Source of the DNA: Yamagishiella unicocca
Lineage: Eukaryota; Chlorophyta; Chlorophyceae; Chlamydomonadales; Volvocaceae
Length of the DNA stretch: 64,000 nucleotides
NCBI GenBank assembly: GCA_003116995.1
Contig: BDSL01000026.1
Location: 992,001 to 1,056,000 of the forward strand
Direction of reading: 5' to 3'
This document shows, piece after piece, positions 35,775 to 46,297 of this stretch (the stretch's first letter is position 1; every line of letters begins with the position of its first letter). The notes beneath the pieces are model-generated. The model had not been told where the DNA came from and searched no databases. It was given only the letters and a program-made list of their open reading frames with translations. Made by a program: the position numbers and the translations under genes.

Positions 35775-36177
35775 CCGAACATAAGGCTGTTTCTTTTTAC
35801 TGGACAGGATAATTCGCAGCAAAGGTTTGCCACATATACCAATCTCCCTGTTCCTTTACAAGATGTCCATCTATGTCCCTCTGTATGCAGGTCCGTGTCG
35901 GCGTCCTAAATGCTGCACATTTTGGTGCGGCCCAGAGCCGCGAACGCGTTTTCATCTGGGCTGCGCTGCCTGGCGAGGTGCTGCCTGACTGGCCGACGCC
36001 ACGACACGCCTTCAGTCGCCCACCACCAGTAATACGTGTACCCGCTGGCAAATATTACGCCACGGCACCGCTGCCCGGCGCCCCACTGCGCCCCATCACG
36101 GTGCGCGACGCCATCGCAGATTTACCACCCATCGGCAACAACGACAAGGGGTGTCGGCTTCCTCGAAGCCGGAAAAA

Positions 36178-37789
36178 GGGCGGGGCCCCTCTGCATCCGT
36201 ACGGGCCAGTTGCTTTTGTGGAGCACGAGTGATCACTGCGGGCCGGTTGCTTAGCTGCGTGTGCGACAACAGGAGGGCTGCTTCACCACGCATGCAAGGA
36301 TAGAAACCACCTTGACAGAAGTGTAAGAGGAAGCCAACATTAATTGCATGCATGCGCCAATTTTGGGCGCATGCCGCATGGTCAGTACCGCGAAGCGCCA
36401 ACCGACATGCCCTTGTCGTGGAAGGCCAGAGCGTTGCTTAGCAAACCAACGTGCGGGTTACATGGAAATCATCTGAGAGGTGCCTGCTGACAGAGCTGAG
36501 GGTCCCACGGTAGACAACACCATAGTCGTCGTTGCCGGGCATCAAAGCGAATGATAGAGCCGGGGAATCGTTGGGAACACGGGTTTAATTGGTGGCTGGG
36601 AACACGGTGCGTGTCATGACCGTGTTCCCAGCATTTAGGCCGTGTTCCCGCTCTTGCAATTGTTCCGGACACAATCAACGAATCGTCCTTGCTTATACGT
36701 CATTTAGAAGGTACCGGGCATCCATGCGAATGATATGAGCCTGGGAATCGTTGGGAACACGGGTCATCCATGCGAATGATATGAGCCTGGGAATCGTTGG
36801 GAACACGGGTGCGTTTGGTGTGAACATGGTGTCATGACCGTGTTCCCAGCATTTTAGGCCGTGTTCCCAAGAATGACCGGCTAGCCTTACGTCCCCACAG
36901 AATACTGCCCAAAACCACTCCAAGCCTACGGTACCCTTAGTATGACGGATAAAAGCTCGATGTGTCCGGACCACTCGCAAGGGTGGTAACACGGCCTGAA
37001 ACCCACCAATAACCCCCGCGTTCCCACCCATTCCCCCGCTCATCTCATCCGAATGGATACCCGATACCTTTCAATACGACGTCTAAGATTACTTCAATGT
37101 GTCCGGACAACTGGAAAGGCGGGAACACGGCCTGAATGCTGGGAATGGCATGCACCTTGTTCCCACCAATTGCAAGGGCGGGAACACGGCCTGATCACCC
37201 GGCGTTATGTACCAAACCATTGTGAGGCTTGTGCATGCCAACCATCGCCAAAGTGCTGGCTGGCACAGCCGAGGGCGCCACGGGAGAGAGCGTCATGAGT
37301 GCGCCTCCTCGCTCGAAGGTCCCGATCGGTTGGCTTACGATAGTAGTAGCACAGGTCATAAAATGAAACGGCTAGCATATCTGCATAAAGTGCAAAGGTG
37401 TTCGGCCCGGCAAGCCGCAACGATGGTGAAGTAAGAAGCAAGGCCGCGGCGAGCGAATATCAGAATTATGAGATGCCGTGGCTTGATCTTTTAACTATGA
37501 GATACATGGAACCTGTTAGAGGGAAGTATAGTGCGAAAGGCATTGCTTTGACCGCGGCCTTGCTCCACGGCGACCGTGAAACTCATTCTCGCTCAAATGA
37601 TTTTTGGTTGCCAAAGTAAGGTTAGTACGTAATAGAGGATGCATAAGGCTATTGAAATATGGTTACAGTTGGGCGTCCTATAATGTTTGGTGCGAACGCA
37701 CGCACGCACGCACGCACGGACGCACGCACGGACATGGGCAACCCTAGGGGGCGGGGCCCCCCGAGGCGCTTCGCGCTGGGGCCCCGCCC
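36178..37789. mobile_element. TIR-bounded insertion in a catalytic-domain exon of copy 1
   Basis: 12-bp terminal inverted repeats GGGCGGGGCCCC (36178-36189, and reverse complement at 37778-37789) are flanked by AAAAA on both sides (36173-36177, 37790-37794). Removing the insert and one AAAAA restores an open exon ending AAT AG|GTGAGT, the donor used in copy 2. The interior holds diverged GGGAACACGG repeats related to the element at 30954, including a 46-bp direct repeat (about 36721-36812), plus a GCAC microsatellite near 37695. No transposase seen. Confidence 0.78.
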
Positions 37790-38546
37790 AAAAATAGGTG
37801 AGTACAGGTAGGTGGCGTGATGGTGGCAACCTGCTGCAGGCTATCGTGTCAGCTTTGGATACTTGACAGCAGGCTCAGCAGGCCTGAGAACCGAAGGCTC
37901 GGGTCTTTTCTGGTGGGGTCTATCAGGAGGTTTGACAGCGGACACGGCAAAGTGGGGCAATGTGGTAGCACCCGGGTGCTACCACACACTTGTGTAGCCC
38001 TCCAGCCCTCTAGGCGCCGGGCAATGGGGTTACAACAGCGAGGCAATGCATGAAGTTGGAGTGTTACACAAGGGGTCCCTGCTAGCAATAATGACGTTGT
38101 GTGCGTTAGTTACCACATATTGCTGCAGTCGTTCTCATGGATAGCTAGGCCAGACGCAAATTCCTTGCCGAGGAAGGCACGCACAACATGCTAGCACACC
38201 CCAACTGTAACTCCTCTCCATCTCTCCCTCCCATCATGCACCCGGTTAACGCCGCTGTAGCAGTAAATACTACCCATCTATAAACTCGTATATATGATAC
38301 TCTCGCACCCACATGTCACATGCCGATCTGTGTAACCCGCACGCAGCCCTGATGCTGCACTGCACTACACCGGTCCAGAGAGCGCCTTCCAGCGTGACAT
38401 GCGAGAATCTTCCGGATCCGAGCTCCTGGATCATGTGGTGAGGCCCATGAACGAGACCCAACTACAGCTGTGCAGGTGCGGCTGACCGGCGTATGTCTGT
38501 ATGTGCTGCTTGGGATCGGAGTGAGCACGCCTTGGGGACAGGACAA

Positions 38547-38800
38547 GTAGTAGTAACTGTTACAGTGGGTTCCAGACTAGAAGGTAGAACCATCGGGCAC
38601 ATCGCCTGACACTGAAGGAGACAGAAACCGACGTGCACCGGAACAAAGGCAAACCACCACAACACCAGCCCCGGAACAAAGGCAAACCACCACAACACCA
38701 GCCGATAGTCCGGAGGCAAAACAGCAGCAGCCAGCACCCCAGGGAGAATTTGCTCTAGAGGTTCCCCTATCAGGACTTGACCACCAACCAACCTAACAGA
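38547..38800 (-). mobile_element. L1 3'-end fragment, about 250 bp
   Basis: GTAGTAGTAACTGTTACAGT terminus, then family 3' UTR, with an internal duplication of ggaacaaaggcaaaccacca. It begins about 30 bp beyond the point where left- and right-arm homology ends (38516). Confidence 0.83.
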
Positions 38801-40195
38801 CATGTGTAACATTTAGCCCATGCTCAGCGATGAGCCTTTCGGGCGCTCTTCCACCGCCATTTCATAGCAGCACGCGGGGGGTGCACTGATTGCAGAACTT
38901 TCCACGAGCGAAGAGGCCACTTGGGGATATCTAGGGAATGCTATATACGTTGCAAGCGATCTGGTTTATTTTAGGAGGGTCTAGAATTGGGTGTTCTAAG
39001 GACCGTTAAGAACTTGGCAACAGCGGTGCCCATAATTAAATGACACCATGTGGCTTCTGTGGCCAGTGCATTTTGGGCAAACATTGGTTTCTCCAACATT
39101 GGTGGGATTCAATTGTATTGGATGCCGGCTGGTAGGTTGAGTACAGGTCTGACCTGGCCTTTCCCTCCGAGTTTATGGCAAAACCAGCCTGGGGGTCGCG
39201 ATAGGGCACGACAAATCCAGCCAGATCCACCGAAGTTTCGCTCACAACGGCTGCCATGGCATCCTATATATGCGTATTTATTTGCAATTTTTCCGGAATA
39301 CATAAATAAACATCAGTGTTGGTGTCCCCAAACCAGTCACATCCCTCCAGGGAAGGACTGGCATCATCTTATTGGCACGGAGCACCAGCACCTTCTTCCG
39401 GAGGGGTGGGACGAGAAGAATACGGTTGCCAAGCCCGGAAGGAAGGGCGTGTACGCAAAGGGAAAGTTCGGAAGGTAAACTACTTGCGTGAGTAATTGGT
39501 GCTAACATAACCTAACATAACCATCACTTGCTCGCACTGCTAGCTAGGTTGGACCTTTCCAGTTAGGTTTCAAGGTTCGTTATGCTCTCCTTTTGATTCC
39601 TATCGCTCCTGCTGGCTTTTGGCATTCGACCAACGCTGCCAGAGTGGCTCCTGTGCCCACGCACAGGCTTTCCTACGACTCGTACTACCGAACGATTACC
39701 ACCATCGCATCCCCCCAGAGCATAGCGTGGGCGATTCACCCGGAGCAGCACCGCGTGCTGTCCGTGCGAGAAGGGGCGAGAGCTCAGGTGGGAAATCAGG
39801 GCTGTGAGCTCAGGAAGCAAGTCAGATAAAGGAATGCGTTATCAAACCATCCCATTGTGTTGCTGGCATGGCTCTATTATTATCTTGCCGGTTTAACTGC
39901 GTGCGTGCTAGTCGCCGGGTTCACGTCCCTCTTAATCGGATACACTCAATTGGGTCCCTTCCACATCACGACCGTGCTACGCTATCTATCCTGCGTGGGA
40001 GCTGTTGCCATCAGCACTGCACAAGTCCTTAATCCATGCCCCAATAATCGGCTCTTGCGCCCGCTCGATTCCCAGGGTTTTCCGGACCACTATAAATTCT
40101 TTGGAAATCTGGACAAGAAGTACAAGCAGATCGGTAACGCCGTGCCAATGCCACTGGCGCGAGCACTTGGGCAGCAGCTGCGCAGAGCCCTCGAG

Positions 40196-40959
40196 GTGGG
40201 TGGGTGTTTGGATGCTAGTGGATTTGCAAGGTCATACGTTTATGCCAAATTACCAACCAAGAGGCAGGTGAATGTCCAGCGTCCAGTTGATGATGGGGAT
40301 TACAACCATCCCTCCTCCCTTTCCGAATTTGCGCCTTCAGGATAAGGAATCTCACTTGAGTCGGCTCGAGAAAGGCCACGGAGTAGCAAGATCGCAAGCA
40401 TACGTGGCATGTAGTGCTCCAGACATTGCTGCGTGATACTTACTTGCAACAAGTTCCGGCATTGACTATCGGTTACGAGCATTTAATTAGCTGTACGGAT
40501 GCCGAAATGCTGAGAACGGCACGCTAGGGGGAACTTGCGAGTGACGTACTTGGACGATGTGTGAGAAAATCTTTCTTTCTCAATCCTTTGTGTCTTGTAA
40601 TTCTAAAAATAGCCAGATGGAGCTTGCAACGAGCTAAGAAGGCTAATGAAAAACGCGCCGCATTTCATGACGAGTCACAAGGGAATAGCGGGAAGACGCA
40701 TTCCTTGGATATCGTTAAATATATTTGTTGACGCAAGAGTCTTAAAAATTTGCATGTGAATGTTTATGAAAGGCGTAGCAAAGCGTGCTTGCCATGTCTC
40801 CCTGACGTACCGTGTGCAAGTATAGTCGCCATCCAACCCTATGTCCGGAAGCCAGGAGAACAATAAGGAATATGAATAGCATATTTCAGGAGCCTGGGAT
40901 TTATCTTAGAATGTGCATCGGAGGACTATGATGGTTACTTGATTGCCCCACGGCTGCTG
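40196..40959. other. No gene recognised downstream of copy 1
   Basis: A terminal exon and stop for copy 1 would be expected here but could not be identified. The sequence is AT-richer than the exons. Confidence 0.4.
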
Positions 40960-41182
40960 GTTTGGGCATCGTCAAAGCCCACGAGAGCGAGAAGTGGGTT
41001 GGGCGGCGGAAGCAGTCCAACTGGCGCCTCTCTCAGCTTACTCATGTGGTGTGCGTGCGGGACAGGACCTGCAACTGCAGGCTGGGTATACGTAGTGATG
41101 AATGCCCTCACCCTGCCTCACCAGACGCTGCCTTGATTGCGAAAGCAAATGATGTTCACGGCAGTTGGCAGTGGAAGGCGTA
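40960..41182 (+). other. SWIM zinc-finger-like coding fragment
   Basis: Encodes WRLSQLTHVVCVRDRTCNC, then RLGIRSDECPH. The CxC...CxH spacing matches the SWIM finger, common at the C-terminus of Mutator-like transposases and in some host proteins. The frame ends in a stop at 41180-41182. No transposase core or terminal repeats were found nearby, so it is probably a transposon relic or an isolated exon. Confidence 0.45.
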
Positions 41183-41462
41183 ATTGCTGGCGCGAAGGCC
41201 TTCTTGGACACGGCCAACAGCCACTTGGTTGGGCGCCTCCGGTTGCAGGGGAGCGGAACGGTGGTCTTCCGCTTGCTTCTGCAGCCTCATCGGCGGTGTG
41301 CTAGAGCGGGCTGCTGCAAAATCCTCTGAGGGCGGCCACAGTTGTCATTTATGCCTCCAGCCTACCGTGGTACAGCTATCGTATTTTCCGGGCATTCACG
41401 GTTTGTGTTCGCACAGCAGCAGCAGAAGCTCATGTTCAGCAGCCTGTAACCGATACCACCGA

Positions 41463-41506
41463 TACCTCTTGGTCTGGAACCCACTGTAACCGTTACAACA
41501 ACAACC
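41463..41506 (+). mobile_element. L1 3'-terminus fragment, about 44 bp
   Basis: tacctcttggtctggaaccc ... GTAACCGTTACAACAACAAC. Confidence 0.75.
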
Positions 41507-42889
41507 ACATTGGCCACCAGCGCCGCCTCCATGACGAATGCCGGCCCCATCAACATCACTGCCATTGCCGCCGTCACCGCCACGGTCGCCGGCATCTCCC
41601 TGGACCCAACACTGTCGTGGCCTTGGTCGCTGCTGCTTCCACCGCCACCGCCAACAACCCCACGGTCGCTGCCATGGCTACTGCAGTCACTGGAGGCGCC
41701 GGCGCAGGCGCAGGCGCCTAAACCGCCGGTGTTGCGTGGAGCCCAAGCCGCCGGAGCCCACGCCCCGGCGCCCACGTCCATTAGCAGAGCTGTCGCTGAC
41801 GGTGATGCGGCTGGTGAGCCATCACTGCTGCTGATGATGAGCAGTCAACTTGTGGGCGTGGCCGCAGGGGTGGGAGGTCGCATCGCGGCGGCGGGAGGGG
41901 GCGCCAGGCCGCTGGCCGCTTATCAGTGGACGGCCGTGGCCCTCAATTGGTCGTTGCCGCTGCTCAGGTGCCCATGCATGAAGCCGTCCGTGCTCAACTG
42001 CTCATGAGCTCGGTATCGTAAGCCAAGTAATGCAGGCGGCGTTGGCGGCATCTCCAGCGTCCTTCACGCAGCCACCAAGCCGAGTGTGTCCGCAGGAGCG
42101 CTGACATGACCGCTGCTATCCTATCACTCGGAGAAAGGGAACTGCGCGGCATTGGCGATACGATTTGAGTTCGAACACTGTCATAATATTTGCGACCTTC
42201 TGAGGACGATGGTGTGCGCGGTTTTGCGAGATTCGTTGGGGCTCGCGCGTTTCGAGGGTAGCTCCCCGACGGCCCTCCAACCCCGGCCCAGAGCCCCATC
42301 CGACCCAAGGGCTCCGGTTCGCTGTTACTGTGCAGCCTCTGGCTATCTAGCGCGCCTTTCACTAGTTAAATCTTGCTTATCAATTCCTTCGCGCTGTGTT
42401 AGCGTGCTTAATTGTTGCATGGAAAGGGCGCGATTCGAGGTGGTGGTGTTGCCCAGCCGGGCCCACCCGGGAGGGCCACCCGGTCCCAAACAAGACCCAC
42501 GGGAGCGGCGGGGGGGCATTGGGGGCAATGCGGACGCATATGAGGCAGACAACAACAGCATGTGGCAGTAGTAACGGTTAGTACTACATCATGCGCCATA
42601 ATCTGTGACAATGTAATGACGCCACGTTTATTTGTGACTATACCTCTCTTCGGTGGCACCTTTGCAATGAGGTCATCGGCATACATGGGCATACGCTGGC
42701 GGGGCTTGCCAAATAAACAAGCACGTCCTGTCAGTGTTTATTTCTTGATCTGATTTAAATCAGTCCTGGCATTGGCGATCGGTCAAGTCTGGCCGCAGCA
42801 TGAGCAGCACAGCTGGCACCGCGCCATGTGCTGCATACACACCGGCGGTCATGTAGTAATGCCTATGGGCCCAATTCGGTAGATGGAGG
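41507..42889. other. Low-complexity GC-rich stretch then unique sequence; no gene assigned
   Basis: 41510-42007 is open on plus but encodes only Ala/Pro-biased sequence without a recognisable domain or splice context. The rest shows no motif. Confidence 0.35.
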
Positions 42890-43004
42890 TTGTTGTAACG
42901 GTTACAGTGGGTTCCAGACCAAGAGGTAGAACCATCGGGCGCATCGCCTGACACTGAACAAGACGGAGGAAACAAAAACCGACATGCACCGAAACAAAGG
43001 CAAA
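42890..43004 (-). mobile_element. L1 3'-end fragment, about 115 bp
   Basis: TTGTTGTAACGGTTACAGTG terminus, then family 3' UTR up to gaaacaaaggcaaa. Confidence 0.83.
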
Positions 43005-43307
43005 TGGAGGTGTCCTGTGGGGGCCTAGAGCAGATGTGGGACTGAAGTGGTGGCAACACCAGCTGTCGTTTGGCAAGGGGTGTTAAGGAGCGTTCATACG
43101 TTGATAGCCCAAAGAGCAGGCTTTCCGCAGCTGCCCTTCTGACCCGGGCCTTTCTGCACGGCCACTGGGCACTTTAAGCTAATGCCTAAAGGCACCCCTA
43201 CCAGGGGTCCGCAAACTCCCAATTACTGTCGCAGGTCCAGCCCATCAGTCCTATATCTGTTATGCAGGTATTTTTATATTTCGGCGACAGGTGAATGATT
43301 CTGTGTG

Positions 43308-43412
43308 CGGCAGGGTGCGGCCCCCCTAGCAGTGCGATTTTATGGTTTTTACGCTATGCGGTGTGCTTAAGCAGTTTTCGCCATCTTAAGCTAGGGGGCC
43401 CGCACCCTGCCG
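43308..43412. mobile_element. 105-bp foldback MITE-like element
   Basis: 23-bp inverted repeats, cggcagggtgcggcccccct followed by agc (43308-43330) and the matching right end at 43390-43412, surround a 59-bp AT-rich loop. No coding capacity; no convincing target duplication. Confidence 0.7.
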
Positions 43413-43790
43413 TCACAACCGCTTAACCCATAGCTGGGGTCCTCGGGCCGGGAAAATGGTGCTAAAATCCTGCTGTAATCCCCCATTTCGTCAGCAGCCA
43501 GGCCGGAAACGCAGGTGAGGGCAGGGAGGGCGAAATCGCAGATGATGGGATTTGGGCGCCGAAGCGTACATGCTCCAAACCCAGTTTTCGTTTTTATTAC
43601 TGAAGGAGGCTCCAATCCTTACTGACTAAGCGGCGAGTTGAGTTGGGTTGAGGCTTGTACGGTTCAGCCGACGAGCAACGCGGCTCATGAGGCCCAAGGC
43701 TCTGTTTCTTGGGACCCGCTTTCAGGCTCTGTTTCTTGGGACCCGCTTTCTGCCGGCTCACACACCGGTCCAGACACCGATTCATCATGG

Positions 43791-43823
43791 TTGTTGTAAC
43801 GGTTACAGTGGGTTCCAGACCAT
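43791..43823 (-). mobile_element. L1 3'-terminus fragment, about 33 bp
   Basis: TTGTTGTAACGGTTACAGTG, then ggttccagacca. Just upstream, a 27-bp duplication (ctctgtttcttgggacccgc) lies at about 43699-43750. Confidence 0.7.
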
Positions 43824-43898
43824 GTATGGTGTAGCAACTCATGACAGATATTTTTACCCAGTCCCCTGCACATCCACTTCCTGAACGTGCGTGCAGGT

Positions 43899-43976
43899 CA
43901 CGACTGGCCCTGTGACCCTGCATGAAGTGAAGCGGAGCAACGGGATCCGCGAGGTCAAAATCAAGGGGATTCCTGT
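43899..43976 (+). other. Candidate isolated exon, 26 codons
   Basis: A good acceptor (gcgtgcag) and donor (GTGAGT) bound an in-phase segment encoding VTTGPVTLHEVKRSNGIREV and KIKGIP. No family recognised; neighbouring exons not found. Confidence 0.35.
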
Positions 43977-44781
43977 GAGTCTACGGGCACAGCTGGCGGG
44001 GTGCTACATTCGTGGATACACCGGCGGAGAGAAGAACGTCGTCCATCGACCATGGACTCCTCCCGGATGGCGCCACCTCCTTTGGTGACAGTAGCCCCGG
44101 CAGTGGGTGTCACGACGGATACCACCAGCACCACCCTTACGTATGTTCATTACGCCCAGTATCATCATCATCATGGTTGCAAGCACTACCGCTGCCACCA
44201 CTGCACGCATGTCGCTTTGAAGAGTTGTATATGCATGTTTGGGCGATAGAGGAGGGGACCATGTGGTTATATCCCACACGAAGCAAGGCAACCAGCATTC
44301 TGGTGTTCTATAGCTGCTAGGCAATTGTCCCAAACGGTGCAGCACGAAGAGGAAGGCAGCCACCGTGCATGGTGGACGGCGGCGTGGTGCCTGTTAACAA
44401 TGCGCTGTGTACTTGAGGTAGTGAACCAGACCGGCTGTCGATTGGCCTAGAGTCGCGAAGACCAGTCTGTATGTACCGGTCATAATTACACCTGCTAGGT
44501 ATGTGGACATGATTGTGCTTTGTCGTCCGTGGCCCCCGCTTGTCGTCCGCGGGTTCTGCCGCCGTAATTATAATAGGATAAGAGCCTATTTCCACTTGAT
44601 TTTATTTAAGGATTTTAAGAAATTTTAAATCAGGCTAAACTATCACAAAACCGTAGTGCATTTCCAGGTGTGGGTTTGTAGATGCTATTTAAGGCGCCGA
44701 CGCGCACGAGCATCTTCGGGACGCATAAACCGACTCGTTTCTTTACAAGCTTTATAGATTTGGGTACAGCAATCATCAAAG

Positions 44782-45198
44782 ATGCCGAATGATCATAATC
44801 GCCGCCGCTTCCTGGCGGCGGTGGTGGGTGCGCTTTCCATTAGCGTCCTGGCCTACTCTTTTCTCGCGTTCTCCCTCACGGGAGTTGACATGGACGACGT
44901 GAAGACTAAGGAGCTCATGACAATGCACAACCTGGCGATGATGGTCATGGAATGCCCGCACAGGTTCCGTTTAGTGACACCCTACTATGTTCAACCACGC
45001 CCACTCGATTTGTGGAACAACTTTGTTGTGGACTACTGGCCAGGTGACAAGTTCGTAGATAACTTTCGGATTACGCGAGCGTCCTTCAAGGCTATCGTCG
45101 ACCACCTTGGGACAGCGTTAAAGGGTATGCCCACGAGGTTGCGTGAGCCATTGGAGCCATCGACCCCGAAGATCAAGGAGCGCGGCCGCTTCTCCTGA
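44782..45198 (+). pseudogene. HARBI1-like transposase, N-terminal fragment (138 aa)
   Basis: Opens at ATG 44782. A hydrophobic segment near residues 10-35 precedes DKFVDNFRITRASFKAIVDH, the FRMxxxxFxxLxxxL-like signature ahead of the DDE nuclease in Harbinger transposases. It stops after 138 codons, against roughly 300-400 in the family, and no catalytic DDE region was found downstream. It is therefore a truncated transposase, or the first exon of a longer one. Confidence 0.6.
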
Positions 45199-45482
45199 GG
45201 AATAATGTGTAAACGAAGTATCAGCAGGACATTTGCAAATGGATTTCAGCAAAAAACCCCAACCATGTATGCTATGTACGATGAAAAGCAGGTACCATGC
45301 TGTTGTACACATTAACCTTACCTGCATCGGTCCGAGGTCTGCACCGTGATCGTTGTCCTCATCTCCGTAAGCATCCTGAAGAGGGTTGTCTCCGTAGGTC
45401 CCAAGGTATGGCCCCTGAGCGGACTGCGGAAGATGGAACTTTAGTACGCTTTGTACATTTTCATGTGAACAGAGAACGAGGA

Positions 45483-45929
45483 CTACCTGCGCGTTGTGCA
45501 GAACCCTGCGGCCATAGCCTGACATTTCAGCGCTGGGTGCATGCACTCCCCGTGCGGAACCCAAGTGTCCAGTGTTGGCGCCGTGTCCAGCCGTGTAGCT
45601 GCCGTGTCCGCCGGCCACACCTGTCCAGCGAGGGCGCCGTAGGGAGCCCCTCCTGACTGCAGTTGCGACCCGTGATTCTGATGGGCATTGCTGTGTCGTC
45701 CCGCCTCCCTAAGAAGAAGCGCGTTTTCCTGGTCTAGGTACCGCCTCTCCCAGGCCAGATCAGTCTGGTCCCCGCCGGCGACATCCGACAACTCCCTCAA
45801 CAGTTCCAGCTCTTTGGCTTGCTGGCTTTGCTGTCGCATGCGCACAAGGTGGACAGAAACAGTCGCGCCTTGGCGTAGAGCCACGCCAGGGTTGCGCAGC
45901 ATGATCGCCGGCGGGAATTGGAGTTGCAC
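45483..45929 (-). CDS. Second reading frame of the Harbinger element (148 aa, coiled-coil)
   Basis: Convergent with the transposase fragment. It contains a Gln/Glu/Leu-rich helix (RMRQQSQQAKELELLRELSD) resembling C-terminal coiled coils of the Myb-like accessory proteins of PIF/Harbinger elements. No Myb/SANT tryptophans are visible, so the DNA-binding half is missing or lost. Assignment rests mainly on position inside the element. Confidence 0.4.
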   Translation of the reverse strand: MQLQFPPAIMLRNPGVALRQGATVSVHLVRMRQQSQQAKELELLRELSDVAGGDQTDLAWERRYLDQENALLLREAGRHSNAHQNHGSQLQSGGAPYGALAGQVWPADTAATRLDTAPTLDTWVPHGECMHPALKCQAMAAGFCTTRR

Positions 45930-46297
45930 AATTCCTCCCGCTAATTTGCCTAAAGGATGATAAATATGTTGAAAGGAAGGATTTCAAACTGCTCTGGTGA
46001 AAAGCGACTATGTGGGCTATGTCAGCTCTAAAGTCCCGCTCGCAATAAAAGTACTTGGCCGGGACCCAGTTCTATAATTTTCCCTCCAGTTTCGAGGCGC
46101 TGATACTACCATTCAGTTTGAAATATTCTTATATCGTTATTCTTTTTAAAACGCGTAACCGTGCTACGTGGAGTACGGGCCGCTTTCAACAATTTGGCGC
46201 TAAATCGGCTAATCTGCCACTAATCCTTCTACGTTTCCACTTCAGCAGGATTTAGACCTAAATCGCGTCCTAACCCTTAAATGGAAATAGGCTCTAA

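Larger units (their letters stand above)
28141..38516 (+). repeat. Left arm of large inverted duplication
   Basis: Homologous, in inverted orientation, to 56506-63980 and probably beyond the window. Identity is high through exons and introns over 28141-34269 and 35945-38516, allowing for insertions private to each arm. The segment 34270-35944 is strongly diverged. Confidence 0.92.
27943..40195 (+). pseudogene. DNMT1/MET1-type cytosine-5 DNA methyltransferase, copy 1 (disrupted)
   Basis: Exons: 27943-28066 (tentative), 28205-28504, 28608-28757, 29623-29697, 30592-30657, 31708-31845, 31956-32764 (interrupted), 33005-33047, 33096-33124, 33176-33411, 33670-33786, 34115-34321, 34922-35131, 35891-36177 (interrupted, tail at 37795), 38347-38475, 39337-39474, 39643-39787, 40076-40195. 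BAH1: [38 protein letters not shown]2: VRCFHRPED...DVYGKCAVV. Methyltransferase motifs: [25 protein letters not shown] (catalytic Cys), VI FLLENV, VIII AAHFGAAQSRER, late catalytic [28 protein letters not shown]...[11 protein letters not shown]. The family maintains CpG methylation after replication. The gene is broken by a 4-bp deletion near 31980, a LINE fragment at 32176-32681 and an element at 36178-37789. N-terminal and final exons were not identified. Confidence 0.9.
44582..46294. mobile_element. PIF/Harbinger-type DNA transposon, 1713 bp
   Basis: Terminal inverted repeats begin GAGCCTATTTCCA (44582) and end with the complement TGGAAATAGGCTC (46294). TAA flanks both ends (44579-44581 and 46295-46297), matching the TWA target duplication of this superfamily. 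It contains a HARBI1-like transposase fragment and a convergent second frame, the usual two-gene content of the superfamily. It looks like an internally deleted, non-autonomous copy. Confidence 0.85.

Noticed and set aside
41510..42007. 165-aa Ala/Pro-rich protein
   Set aside because: Composition-driven frame with no domain, splice context or homologous copy.
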